Source: Lactobacillus intestinalis | Lineage (GTDB): Bacteria > Bacillota > Bacilli > Lactobacillales > Lactobacillaceae | DNA length: 64,000 nucleotides | NCBI RefSeq assembly: GCF_024397795.1 | Contig: NZ_CP072983.1 | Location: 372,001 to 436,000, forward strand | Direction: 5' to 3' | Shown here: positions 17,010 to 25,191 of the stretch, piece after piece | How positions within the stretch are numbered: the stretch's first letter is position 1 | Layout of the letters: the number at the start of each line of letters is the position of its first letter | Program-made: the position numbers and the translations under genes | The notes under the pieces: model-generated | The model's database searches: none | The model's input: the letters and a program-made list of their open reading frames with translations, nothing else | Told to the model about the DNA's origin: nothing

Positions 17010-17588
17010 ATGAAGAAAAACAAGTTTACAAAGTGTAGTAAAATATTATTAGCATCGGTTTTATTACTTCCTGTTATGAACTTAAAATCAATTCCAGTTC
17101 ATGCTCAAACACAAACTACGGTTGCTACTAATCAAAAAGTAACAACTGAAAGTGTCACAAAAGAACAAGCTATAAAAGATGGACAAAAATTAACATCTTC
17201 TCAGTTGCGTTCTATGAGTCAATATATTCGTATTGTAAATAATCAATATGTCTTACAAGTGCCAGAAGATAGTGGAATACCAAAATCTGCTGTTCAAGCT
17301 GAACAAGAAGTTTTAACAGTTTTTAATAGAATGGTAAAAGAGAATGGTGCTGTATTAATTTCTGATGATTCTGGTGAGGATGAAGTCAGCGATTTCCCAT
17401 TTGTTTCATTTGCTAGAAGATCTAGAAAATCTCATAAACGTCATAAGATAGAAATTGTAGGATATGGATCAAATGGATATTGTTATAGAGATAGCCATGG
17501 AAGATTTCACTATAGAGTTACAAAAAATATTGGTCAAGCTACATGGGATACCATTGTTTATGGGTGGGGAACTACAGATGTAGGATAA
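17010..17588 (+). CDS. Secreted protein of unknown function in the bacteriocin island
   Basis: 192 residues with a clear Sec signal peptide (cleavage likely after VHAQ at about residue 33). The middle contains Gln/Thr-rich and acidic stretches (ISDDSGEDEVSDF), then a basic patch RRSRKSHKRHK and a Gly/Tyr/Trp-rich C-terminal part (VGYGSNGYCYRDSHGRFHYR, TIVYGWGTTDVG). No known family recognised. The acidic-to-basic transition could be a propeptide boundary releasing a C-terminal peptide of about 45 residues. The immunity-type gene follows at 21 nt, so this may be an unusual bacteriocin precursor (inference). Confidence 0.65.
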   Translation: MKKNKFTKCSKILLASVLLLPVMNLKSIPVHAQTQTTVATNQKVTTESVTKEQAIKDGQKLTSSQLRSMSQYIRIVNNQYVLQVPEDSGIPKSAVQAEQEVLTVFNRMVKENGAVLISDDSGEDEVSDFPFVSFARRSRKSHKRHKIEIVGYGSNGYCYRDSHGRFHYRVTKNIGQATWDTIVYGWGTTDVG

Positions 17589-17609
17589 ATTTTAAGAGAG
17601 ATGAGTATA

Positions 17610-17927
17610 ATGAGTCAAAATAAATCACATCCAGAGATTGCTTTATTAAATAGAGTTACAGACTTATTAATGGACAATGACACCAAAAATAATGAACGTG
17701 AGATTTTATTGTATGCCAAGCATCAATTAGAGCATCATGTTTATTTGCCAAATTTGATCTGGCATTTGAAAAATATTTTGACCCCACTGGCAATTGGAAG
17801 TAAGTTATCACCTGGAATGGGAAAATTATACTGTGATATTGTTGCCGGTAACATTGGCAAGCCTGGCGATTTACGGTCTGGTATCGGCATGGGAGCGATA
17901 TATGGTGGCTTTTTCCATGGAATATAA
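17610..17927 (+). CDS. Bacteriocin immunity protein, EntA-immunity-like
   Basis: 105 residues, mostly helical, with ILLYAKHQLEHHVYLPNLIWHLKNILTPLAIGSKLSPGMGKLYCDI, the pattern of class II immunity proteins (antiparallel four-helix bundle). ATG 17610 is preferred over ATG 17601 because AAGAGAG at 17594-17600 is spaced for it. The Gly-rich tail (GIGMGAIYGGFFHGI) is unusual. Such proteins protect the producer by binding the permease receptor in the membrane. It pairs with the upstream secreted-protein gene and ends at a terminator. Confidence 0.7.
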   Translation: MSQNKSHPEIALLNRVTDLLMDNDTKNNEREILLYAKHQLEHHVYLPNLIWHLKNILTPLAIGSKLSPGMGKLYCDIVAGNIGKPGDLRSGIGMGAIYGGFFHGI

Positions 17928-17950
17928 GTTTTAAAAGTAAAGATTATTAA

Positions 17951-17991
17951 TAAAATGAACGAAGATTTGATCTCAGTTCATTTTATTTTTT
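17951..17991 (+). terminator. Terminator after the immunity gene
   Basis: TAAAATGAAC (17951-17960) pairs with GTTCATTTTA (17976-17985), followed by six T residues that run into the shared ACCGAATATGAT motif. Confidence 0.8.
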
Positions 17992-18003
17992 ACCGAATAT
18001 GAT
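17986..18003 (+). promoter_or_regulatory. Shared motif T6-ACCGAATATGAT, copy 2
   Basis: Identical to 16897-16914. It is located about 95 nt upstream of the candidate pheromone gene start, a suitable place for an operator of an autoinduced operon. Confidence 0.45.
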
Positions 18004-18099
18004 CGAAATATAACATTATTTGACGATCTTGATTATAAGTATTAGGGATGTAGTAAAATATGTAATGCAAAATTTAGTGAGCTGAAAGGAAGAAAAGTT

Positions 18100-18273
18100 A
18101 TGAAAAAGTTGAACGAAACAAAGTTTGTCAAAATTGAAGAAAAGGAATTGAATAAAATTAAAGGAGGATTTGTTCAAGGGGGAATTTTTAATCCTACTGT
18201 AAGTTTATACAGCTGTAAAGAATTTAAAGAAAGAATAAAAAAGTCTAAAAAGCATCATTTATGGTTCTTTTAG
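18100..18273 (+). CDS. Double-glycine-leader peptide, candidate induction pheromone
   Basis: 57 residues: a leader ending EEKELNKIKGG (GG at residues 22-23, hydrophobic residues at the usual leader positions), then a basic 34-residue peptide starting FVQGGIFNP and ending KKHHLWFF. RBS GAAAGGAAG precedes ATG 18100. It lies directly upstream (10 nt) of the histidine kinase gene, the normal position of the autoinducer in class II bacteriocin loci, and should be cleaved and exported by the C39 ABC transporter. It could also have bacteriocin activity. Confidence 0.78.
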   Translation: MKKLNETKFVKIEEKELNKIKGGFVQGGIFNPTVSLYSCKEFKERIKKSKKHHLWFF

Positions 18274-18283
18274 GTGAAATAGA

Positions 18284-19684
18284 ATGAAAGTATTGGAAAT
18301 CCAATCATTTTTATCCCCTATAGTTGATTTATGGATTTTTTATAAAATTAGTAATATAAAATACAATAAAAAAGATCTGCTATTTTCTATTGGATTTGTA
18401 TTTGGTTCTGTATTATTGGCTAATTTAATTGAGAATGATGTAGGAGTTAGTTTACTTCAAATTTTAATCCTTTGTGGATTTTATTTGCCTCTTCATAAAA
18501 ATAAGGTAATTTTGGGTGCAAGCTCTGTAGTTGAAGTAATTGATTTATTATTTTCTATAATTGTTACTTTATGCATTTATGGTTTTGGCATTACAAGTGA
18601 AAACTATTTTCTATTTTTATCATTTTTTATAATTTATACTGTAATAATTATTTTTGTACACAAGTATCATAAAAATATCTATAAATTATTAAGTGATGAC
18701 AATAATGTAATATTTATCTATTTAATGATTTATATTTATTTATCCGGAGAAGTTATTTCATATTTTGCGGATAAAGAAAAAGCAATAAGACTAGTATTTG
18801 AAGTTTATGCAAGTTTGTTAATACTTCAAATACTTTTTGCTGTTTTAGCCTATACTACGACGGTTCGAATTCAAAAAAAGCTCATGACTCGACAAGAACA
18901 GCGTGAGCAAAAATTACAATTAGAGCTTGCTAATGCAGACAGAAAGGCTCAAGAAGCTAAAAATCGCGAGCTGACATTGAAGCAAGATCAATTGAAGTCA
19001 GAAATGCAACAATTGCAAGAATATACTGATTATCTAGATAAGAACGAAGACGATCTGCGTAAGTTTAAACACGATTATCAAAATATCTTAAACAGTCTAA
19101 AAATTAGTGCTGAGGAAGGTAATACGCAAGAAGTTGTAGATGAATTGACCAAGTATACTAACACTCAATTTAATCAAAAAGCTCTCCGTAAATATAAAGG
19201 TGTGAATCATATCCAAGATAAAAACTTAAAGAGTATCGCAATCGCTAAATTATCCAAACTCTATAATGCAGATATTAACTACAGTTTTGCGTGTGAGAAA
19301 GAGATAGATCAAATTCCGCATAGTGTAGATTCCTTAGATCTGATTAGAATTATTGGTATCGCTTTTGATAATGCTGTTGAAGAAAGTCAGTTACTAATTA
19401 AGGAAACTGGAGATCAATCAAGTGCACAAGTAGATGCAATGTATTATCAAGAAGACGGAGACTTTGAATTTGAGATTCGTAATCAAATTCGAGCTACAAA
19501 AATTAATGCTGATAAAATTAGTCAAAAGAATTACACCACTAAACAGCATCATATGGGTTTGGGTCTGGTCAATGTGCAAGAGATAGCGCATAAGTACGAA
19601 GAAAGTATGATTATTGATTATTCGGTAGAAGACGGTTGGTTTATATTCAATCTAACAATTTTACCCGATGGAATTGAGGAGTAA
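18284..19684 (+). CDS. Peptide-pheromone sensor histidine kinase (HPK10 / AgrC-like)
   Basis: 466 residues: six or seven N-terminal membrane helices (about 1-195), a coiled-coil linker, a DHp-like segment LRKFKHDYQNIL with His263 as the probable phosphoacceptor, and a GHKL ATPase part with AFDNAVEES (N box) and HHMGLGLVNVQEI (G box). It would sense the secreted pheromone and phosphorylate the adjacent LytTR regulator. Start chosen by AGGTGAAAT ribosome site; stop abuts the regulator gene. Confidence 0.9.
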   Translation: MKVLEIQSFLSPIVDLWIFYKISNIKYNKKDLLFSIGFVFGSVLLANLIENDVGVSLLQILILCGFYLPLHKNKVILGASSVVEVIDLLFSIIVTLCIYGFGITSENYFLFLSFFIIYTVIIIFVHKYHKNIYKLLSDDNNVIFIYLMIYIYLSGEVISYFADKEKAIRLVFEVYASLLILQILFAVLAYTTTVRIQKKLMTRQEQREQKLQLELANADRKAQEAKNRELTLKQDQLKSEMQQLQEYTDYLDKNEDDLRKFKHDYQNILNSLKISAEEGNTQEVVDELTKYTNTQFNQKALRKYKGVNHIQDKNLKSIAIAKLSKLYNADINYSFACEKEIDQIPHSVDSLDLIRIIGIAFDNAVEESQLLIKETGDQSSAQVDAMYYQEDGDFEFEIRNQIRATKINADKISQKNYTTKQHHMGLGLVNVQEIAHKYEESMIIDYSVEDGWFIFNLTILPDGIEE

Positions 19685-19687
19685 GTG

Positions 19688-20497
19688 ATGAAGTATCCAG
19701 TATTTATTTGCGATGATGATCAGCAACAAATCGAGTTAACTAAGAAGATTTTAGGTGCAGCTGAAATGATCTTATCGGACGATGAAAAAATTGAGTTCGA
19801 TATTGGTTCTGCTACTAATTATTTAGATGCTGTTAATTACCTAAAAGAGCAAAAGCTTGATGGAGGTATTTATTTTTTAGATGTAGAACTAGGTGAAAGT
19901 ACTGAAAATGATAGCGGTTTTGATTTGGCTGCTCTCATTAAGAAGCGTGACGAACGTGCCCAGATTATCTTTGTAACTAGTCATGCTGATTTGTCATTAA
20001 TTACATTTAGAAGACGATTAGGGCCAATTGATTATATTGTCAAAACTGGCGATATTGATGAATTTCGTAAGACGATGGTAAAGACCGTTGAAGTGGCTAT
20101 CTATAATTTACATAAGTTCAACTACATGAAGGCCATGACCTTTTCTTATAAAATTGGTCGTTTAGTAAGAAATGTGAATATTGATGACATTATTTACTTA
20201 ACTACAACGCCAACTCCACACAAACTCTTAATGATTAGACAGACCGGAGAATCTCAATTATTAGGTAGCATTAATCAATTCGACAATGAAAATCCAATGT
20301 TGGAGAAGATAAGTCAGTCTTGTTTAGCTAACCCTAAGAATATCCAATCAATAGACTTATTGGAACGTAAAGTTTTATTTATTAATGGAGACGTAGAGAC
20401 ATTCGCTCGTTCCAGCATTAAAAGAATGCGAGAATTACTTACTAAGTACAATTACACGACTGAAGAACTTGCTAAACGAGAGGACAGTATAGAATGA
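19688..20497 (+). CDS. LytTR-type response regulator of the bacteriocin locus
   Basis: 269 residues: receiver domain with the acidic cluster ICDDDQ, phosphoacceptor Asp65 in YFLDVELG, then a LytTR domain (YKIGRLVRNVNIDDIIYL, ANPKNIQSIDLLERKVLF, ARSSIKRMREL). AgrA/PlnC-type. ATG 19688 has GAGGAG at a better distance than GTG 19685. It overlaps the transporter gene by 4 nt. It probably binds repeats upstream of the pheromone and bacteriocin genes. Confidence 0.9.
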   Translation: MKYPVFICDDDQQQIELTKKILGAAEMILSDDEKIEFDIGSATNYLDAVNYLKEQKLDGGIYFLDVELGESTENDSGFDLAALIKKRDERAQIIFVTSHADLSLITFRRRLGPIDYIVKTGDIDEFRKTMVKTVEVAIYNLHKFNYMKAMTFSYKIGRLVRNVNIDDIIYLTTTPTPHKLLMIRQTGESQLLGSINQFDNENPMLEKISQSCLANPKNIQSIDLLERKVLFINGDVETFARSSIKRMRELLTKYNYTTEELAKREDSIE

Positions 20498-22656
20498 ATA
20501 TTTTCAAATATAGGTCAATCTATATTCCGCAAGTTGATGAAACCGACTGTGGAGCTGCCTGTTTAGCAATGATTTTAAAATATTATCATTCACGAATTTC
20601 TATAGCTCATTTAAGACATATCGCTAAAACTAATACTGAAGGTACGACGGCTTTTGGACTAGTTAAGACTGCTGAAAGTTTTAATATGGAGGTACAAGCA
20701 GTAAAGGCAGATATGTCTTTATTTAATATGGAAGACATTCAATATCCCTTTATAGTTCATGTGGTAAAAGAGGGAAGTCTTTTACACTATTATGTTGTAC
20801 TTAAAAGTACTAAGAATAAGATTGTTATTGCTGATCCGGACCCTACTAGTGGAATTAAAAAGATATCTAAAAAAGCATTTGAAAAGGAGTGGACAGGTGT
20901 CACTTTATTGATGATTCCAAAATCTAATTTTAAAGTAATAAAAGAAAAGAAGACTAATCTTATATCTCTTTTACCTTATTTGTTTAAGCAGAAAACTTTA
21001 ATTAAAAATATTATTTTAGCCACGATACTCGTAACTTTAATTAGTATAGGGACTTCGTATTTTGTTCAAGGCCTAATTGATACTTATATTCCAAATGAAG
21101 CCTACACAATTTTATCTATTTTAGCTATTGGATTATTAATAGCATATGTATTTAATTCTATTTTTCAATATGGCCAACAAGTTTTGTTAAATATATTAGG
21201 GCAACGTTTGTCTATAGATCTTAACTTGCAATACATTAGGCATGTGTTTGAACTTCCAATGGAATTTTTTACTACGCGTAAAACAGGAGAGATTACATCT
21301 CGATTTTCTGATGCTAGTAGGATTATTGATGCTTTGGCCAGAATGGTGATCTCTTTATTTCTTGCTTTATCGATTGTAATTTTGATGGGAATAGTTTTAG
21401 CACTTCAAAATATGACTTTATTTTTAATTACACTTTTTTCTATTCCAATCTATGCAATCATTATTCTCGGATTTACGAAAAAATTTGAAAAGCTAAATAA
21501 TGATCAAATGGAAAGTAATGCAGTAGTAAGTTCTTCAATTATTGAAGATATTCAAGGAATAGAAACTATTAAAGCATTAAACAGTGAACAGATTCGATAT
21601 CGTAAAATTGATGAGCAATTTGTTGATTATTTAAGAAAGGCTTTCAAGTATAGTAAGAATGAGACCTTACAAACAGTACTGAAGACTTTTGTTCGCTTGG
21701 CATTAAATATAGTTGTCTTGTGGGTAGGGGCAATTATTGTAATGCATAACCAAATGTCCATTGGTCAATTAATGGCCTTTAATGCATTATTAGCTTATTT
21801 TGTTGATCCATTGCAGAATATAATTAATTTACAGCCTACTCTTCAAGCTGCCAATGTGGCTCAAAATCGTTTAAATGAAGTTTATTTAGTTAAAAGCGAA
21901 TTTAATAAAACAGCCTCTATTAATAAAATTCAACAAATTGAAGGAGATATTCATTTGACGCATGTTTATTATCGCTATGGATATGGGAGTGATGTCTTAC
22001 AAAATATAAGTCTTAAAATAAGCCCTGGTGAAAAATTAACTATTGTGGGAATGAGTGGTTCTGGTAAATCAACATTAGTTAAATTATTGGTGGCTTTTTA
22101 TAGTCCTACAAAAGGTAAGCTAACCTTTAATAATAAAGCAGTAAGTAATATTGATAAGCATATTCTTCGCTCTTATGTAAATTATGTACCGCAAATTCCA
22201 TGTGTATTTTCAGGAACGATTAAAGAAAATTTGTTATTAGGTAGTCGACCTCATATTTCTGATGAAGAAATAAAAAAAGCATGTCAAATTGCAGAAATTA
22301 AAGATGATATTGAAAAATTACCGTTGCAATATGACACTCCACTTGATGAAAATGCAAAGGTACTATCAGGAGGTCAAAAGCAACGCTTAACGATTGCTAG
22401 AGCTCTTTTAACACCTGCTAAGGTATTGATTTTAGATGAAGCGACTAGTGGATTAGATACTATTACTGAGAAAAAGGTAGTAAATAACTTACTTCAGCTT
22501 AAAGATAAAACTATTATTTTTATAGCCCATCGCTTATCTATCGCTAAAAAAACAGATAACATTATAGTTTTAAGTAAAGGCCAAATTGTTGAACATGGGA
22601 GTCATAAAGAACTGATGGCAGCACAGGGCTATTATTATAATTTAGTAAAAAGTTAG
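20494..22656 (+). CDS. Bacteriocin ABC exporter with C39 leader peptidase
   Basis: 720 residues: peptidase C39 domain (VDETDCGAACLAMILKYY, catalytic Cys19; HYYVVLK His; ADPDP Asp), six-helix membrane domain (about 165-445), then ATPase with Walker A GMSGSGKST, signature LSGGQKQRLTIARAL, Walker B VLILDEATSGLD. It cleaves leaders after GG and exports the peptides at 18100, 23522 and 23700. It is translationally coupled to the regulator gene and followed by its accessory protein. Confidence 0.95.
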   Translation: MNIFKYRSIYIPQVDETDCGAACLAMILKYYHSRISIAHLRHIAKTNTEGTTAFGLVKTAESFNMEVQAVKADMSLFNMEDIQYPFIVHVVKEGSLLHYYVVLKSTKNKIVIADPDPTSGIKKISKKAFEKEWTGVTLLMIPKSNFKVIKEKKTNLISLLPYLFKQKTLIKNIILATILVTLISIGTSYFVQGLIDTYIPNEAYTILSILAIGLLIAYVFNSIFQYGQQVLLNILGQRLSIDLNLQYIRHVFELPMEFFTTRKTGEITSRFSDASRIIDALARMVISLFLALSIVILMGIVLALQNMTLFLITLFSIPIYAIIILGFTKKFEKLNNDQMESNAVVSSSIIEDIQGIETIKALNSEQIRYRKIDEQFVDYLRKAFKYSKNETLQTVLKTFVRLALNIVVLWVGAIIVMHNQMSIGQLMAFNALLAYFVDPLQNIINLQPTLQAANVAQNRLNEVYLVKSEFNKTASINKIQQIEGDIHLTHVYYRYGYGSDVLQNISLKISPGEKLTIVGMSGSGKSTLVKLLVAFYSPTKGKLTFNNKAVSNIDKHILRSYVNYVPQIPCVFSGTIKENLLLGSRPHISDEEIKKACQIAEIKDDIEKLPLQYDTPLDENAKVLSGGQKQRLTIARALLTPAKVLILDEATSGLDTITEKKVVNNLLQLKDKTIIFIAHRLSIAKKTDNIIVLSKGQIVEHGSHKELMAAQGYYYNLVKS

Positions 22657-22667
22657 GTGAAATAGTT

Positions 22668-23306
22668 ATGGACAGTAAAGAGTTAGAAAGTAGTAAATTC
22701 TATTCGTATAAATTTCGAAACTTTTCTACTATGATTATTTTCCCAGCATTTCTTTTTGTAATAGGTATACTCATAAGTTCATTTTTTGTAATGCGAGAAA
22801 ATACGGTTAAAAGTATAGGAGTAATAGTTCCTTCGTCGTATCACGTGTTGAAAGATAATCATTTTGTTGAAGGGCAACATCTAGGTACAGGAACACATGT
22901 AACTTTAGCTAATGGGGAACAGACCACTTTAAAAAATAAAGGATTTATTCATATCGATAGAAGAGAAGTTCAGTTGTTTCCAGAGATAACAAACCATAAA
23001 AATGTAATGATAGAAACTTACATTCCAGGCAAGCAAATAGCTATGATTAAGAAAGGTCAACAAGGGCAATTTCAAATTTTGGGGGATCAAGGTGGGTCAA
23101 TTTTTCTAAAAGGTAAAGTTATTAGAGTAGGAGAATATCCTGCTTATCAAAAGGAAGCTAGTTTATTTAAAGTAAATGTGAAAATAATGGCTACAAACTC
23201 CCAATTAAAAATACTTAGATATGGGATGCAAGGAAATTGCTCTATTATTACTGGAAAATTGAGTTATTTTAATTATCTAAAGTCAAAAATTTTAAACACT
23301 AAATAG
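22668..23306 (+). CDS. Bacteriocin transport accessory protein (HlyD-like)
   Basis: 212 residues: N-terminal cytoplasmic stretch, one membrane segment (MIIFPAFLFVIGILISSFFVM), then an extracytoplasmic beta domain including IPGKQIAMIKKGQQGQFQI, similar to the membrane-fusion fold of accessory proteins but without a long coiled coil. It works with the C39 exporter at the membrane. 11 nt after the exporter; RBS AGGTGAAA. Shorter than full HlyD adaptors. Confidence 0.8.
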   Translation: MDSKELESSKFYSYKFRNFSTMIIFPAFLFVIGILISSFFVMRENTVKSIGVIVPSSYHVLKDNHFVEGQHLGTGTHVTLANGEQTTLKNKGFIHIDRREVQLFPEITNHKNVMIETYIPGKQIAMIKKGQQGQFQILGDQGGSIFLKGKVIRVGEYPAYQKEASLFKVNVKIMATNSQLKILRYGMQGNCSIITGKLSYFNYLKSKILNTK

Positions 23307-23309
23307 TAT

Positions 23310-23346
23310 ATAAGACCAGATATTTTTAGATTCTGGTCTTATTTAT
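23310..23346 (+). terminator. Terminator after the exporter operon
   Basis: ATAAGACCAGA (23310-23320) pairs with TCTGGTCTTAT (23332-23342); the 3' tail is only moderately T-rich, so termination may be partial. Confidence 0.65.
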
Positions 23347-23417
23347 CACATAATGGTGTTATTGGATCTTATTTGGATTTTAACTAAATATGAGATATAC
23401 GGTAATAAGTTTTGACT

Positions 23418-23439
23418 ATTTCGGTATTTTTACCGAAAT
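23418..23439 (+). promoter_or_regulatory. Perfect inverted repeat upstream of the two-peptide genes
   Basis: ATTTCGGTA (23418-23426), TTTT, TACCGAAAT (23431-23439). It follows TTGACT (23412-23417) and precedes a -10-like TATAAAAT. The right arm shares TTTTTACCGAA with the 16897 and 17986 motifs. Probable regulator site or hairpin. Confidence 0.5.
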
Positions 23440-23521
23440 TTCTATAAAATTATATATGTAAGTTGATGGAACACTTAGAAGTGTTAAGTGATACATGCTT
23501 AAATTTGTCGGAGGTATTGAA

Positions 23522-23674
23522 ATGAAAGACACAGTTAAATTTGAAAAGCTTGACTGTAATCAGTTGAGTAAGATTGTAGGTGGAAAAAGAAAAAAACATC
23601 ATCCTTGGTATTGGAGTATCCAAGAATTTGGACGTGGTTTTCTTGCTGGATTGGCAAGTAAGTATAATTTATAA
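23522..23674 (+). CDS. Double-glycine bacteriocin peptide 1 of a candidate two-peptide pair
   Basis: 50 residues: leader ending NQLSKIVGG (GG at 20-21), mature 29-residue peptide beginning KRKKHHPWYW, very basic at the N-terminus, with GFLAG (GxxxG) and ending KYNL. RBS GGAGG at 23511-23515. Short, cationic, with a GxxxG motif, as in class IIb peptides. It shares GRGFxxG and a following YN with the next peptide, so the two may be paralogues. Too short for standard ORF thresholds. Confidence 0.75.
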   Translation: MKDTVKFEKLDCNQLSKIVGGKRKKHHPWYWSIQEFGRGFLAGLASKYNL

Positions 23675-23699
23675 AAAATTAATCTAAGAAGGAGAAAAA

Positions 23700-23861
23700 A
23701 TGGTTACTAAGTTTAAAACAATGAATTTGAAAGAACTAGAAAATACTATTGGTGGTCGTCATTCTGTTCCTTATAGTTATGGTTATCAAAGTGGTAGAGG
23801 ATTCAAAGGCGCAGCTGCTGCATATAATATCATTAAGACTGTTGCAAGTTTTTTTGAATAA
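23700..23861 (+). CDS. Double-glycine bacteriocin peptide 2 of a candidate two-peptide pair
   Basis: 53 residues: leader MVTKFKTMNLKELENTIGG (GG at 18-19), mature 34-residue peptide from RHSVPYSYGYQSG, with an Ala-rich helix GFKGAAAAYNII and a C-terminal VASFFE. RBS AGAAGGAG. 25 nt after peptide 1 and followed by a strong terminator, so both are one transcript. Not recognised as a named bacteriocin. Confidence 0.75.
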   Translation: MVTKFKTMNLKELENTIGGRHSVPYSYGYQSGRGFKGAAAAYNIIKTVASFFE

Positions 23862-23867
23862 AGAAAG

Positions 23868-23905
23868 GAGTTTGTTTCAATATTTATTGAAACAGACTCT
23901 TTTTT
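23868..23905 (+). terminator. Terminator after the two bacteriocin peptide genes
   Basis: 15-bp stem (23868-23882 with 23885-23899, one G-U pair) followed by six or more T residues. Confidence 0.88.
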
Positions 23906-24041
23906 ACCTACTACTGAAAGAGTTTGAAAGTGAAATATTATTTTTAGCTAAATTTGACACCAATGCATACAAAATATGATAATTTTGAAAAATATTTCTA
24001 AAGGAGAATAGACTATATCTAAAAGAAATGAGGATAAAGTA

Positions 24042-24209
24042 ATGGAAGATAAAAAAGTTACTGTACAGTTTGGCTTAGCGAATGCTATTCTTTTGATTAG
24101 TATGTTTTGGCATCCAAAAAGCACTATCGGTGAAATAATTTATGCGGTTATGTTCTTGGCTATGCTTGTTTCGTTTGTGATAGACATTCTTATAAGAAAT
24201 CGAAGATAG
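24042..24209 (+). CDS. 55-aa small membrane protein
   Basis: MEDKKVTVQFGLANAILLIS at the N-terminus, two hydrophobic segments, ending DILIRNRR. An AAGGAGAAT site lies 34 nt upstream and GAGGATAAAG just before the ATG. Located between the bacteriocin peptides and the CPBP protease, touching the latter at one base of spacing; probably a small immunity-type protein (inference from place and size). Confidence 0.55.
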   Translation: MEDKKVTVQFGLANAILLISMFWHPKSTIGEIIYAVMFLAMLVSFVIDILIRNRR

Positions 24210-24210
24210 A

Positions 24211-25029
24211 TTGAGGGAAAATGTGAAAAAAGATAAATATTTAGCTTTATCGGAAGAAATAGACTTTGATAATCAAGCCCAGATAAGAAAAGTCATCATC
24301 CGATTATTAATTCTTGAAATTGGCTTACAAGTTTTGTATCAACTTGGGCCCGTTCTAATAAAACTATTGCATAACCATAATTTACGCGAATTCATATTAG
24401 CCTTGTTGATAGTAGTCTTAGCAGGGGTAGCGATTAGATTTGGCTATACAACTAAAGTGCTGAATTTTTCAGTAAAACGCTATGGATTAGCAAAATTGCT
24501 AACGATTGTATATTGGGTGCTGGTAGGCTTTTTGTTTTTCGGTAATCTACTGACAACTTTCTCTGTTTGGAAATTGCCTGTAAGAAAGATTATCGAAATT
24601 GCCTTGATTGCTTTAGATGCCGGAATTTGTGAAGAATTCCTATTTCGAGGAGTTTTGTTCAACTTATTTGTAGTTGCTTTTCGTAAAAGTAAGTATGATT
24701 TGTTATGGGCTTCAATTGGCAACTCTGTCTTATTTGGCTTATTGCATTTGGTTAATTTGGTTCATCAACCCTTGACATCCACAATTGGACAAATTATTTT
24801 TGCTATTGGCTTAGGGCTAATTTTGAGCTACTTGCACATCCTGTCTAATGGAATATTTTGGTGTATAGCTTTTCACTTCTTGCAAGACTTTTCTCCGCAA
24901 GTTATTCACTCAGACCTAGGGAATCCCCATATTTCGCTAGTGTTGTCTGTATATGGACCTATAATCCTTTTCATGGTGCTTTGTATATATTTGTTCAACC
25001 ATGAATTAATGGATTCTTTAAAGCAATGA
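24211..25029 (+). CDS. CPBP-family intramembrane metalloprotease, likely bacteriocin self-immunity
   Basis: 272 residues, about seven membrane helices, TTG start. Conserved CPBP motifs: EEFLFRGVLF (catalytic Glu-Glu and Arg, about residue 145), FGLLHLVN (His) and the later FHFLQD (His-x-x-x-Asp-like). Members near class II bacteriocin loci confer immunity, and others process prenylated or signal peptides. One base after the small membrane gene, so co-translated with it. Confidence 0.85.
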   Translation: MRENVKKDKYLALSEEIDFDNQAQIRKVIIRLLILEIGLQVLYQLGPVLIKLLHNHNLREFILALLIVVLAGVAIRFGYTTKVLNFSVKRYGLAKLLTIVYWVLVGFLFFGNLLTTFSVWKLPVRKIIEIALIALDAGICEEFLFRGVLFNLFVVAFRKSKYDLLWASIGNSVLFGLLHLVNLVHQPLTSTIGQIIFAIGLGLILSYLHILSNGIFWCIAFHFLQDFSPQVIHSDLGNPHISLVLSVYGPIILFMVLCIYLFNHELMDSLKQ

Positions 25030-25059
25030 TAAAAATTAAATATGTTTTGAGCAAACTAA

Positions 25060-25096
25060 AAACCGCGCGATCTAGATCCAATGTCATTAAGTTAAG
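25060..25096. repeat. 37-bp repeat, left copy (inverted partner at 29241-29277)
   Basis: Contains CGATCTAGATCCAATGTC and continues to AAGTTAAG; the reverse complement at 29241-29277 differs at two positions. Together they bracket the metal-ATPase/FNR operon and the IS remnant. Confidence 0.8.
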
Positions 25097-25121
25097 ATAT
25101 TGATTTCAAAGTTAAGTTTTT

Positions 25122-25135
25122 TTGATAGTTATCAA
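25122..25135 (+). promoter_or_regulatory. Perfect FNR-type box upstream of the metal ATPase operon
   Basis: TTGATAGTTATCAA, an exact TTGAT-N4-ATCAA. A -10-like TAAAAT at 25158-25163 would put the box centre at about -41.5, the class II activation position. The operon's last gene encodes an FNR-type regulator with an E-x-x-S-R recognition helix, which in E. coli FNR reads TTGAT. Confidence 0.7.
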
Positions 25136-25191
25136 TTTTTGCTAATTGTATTTCTCTTAAAATTAAGTATGTAAAGCGAGGAGAAATATAA

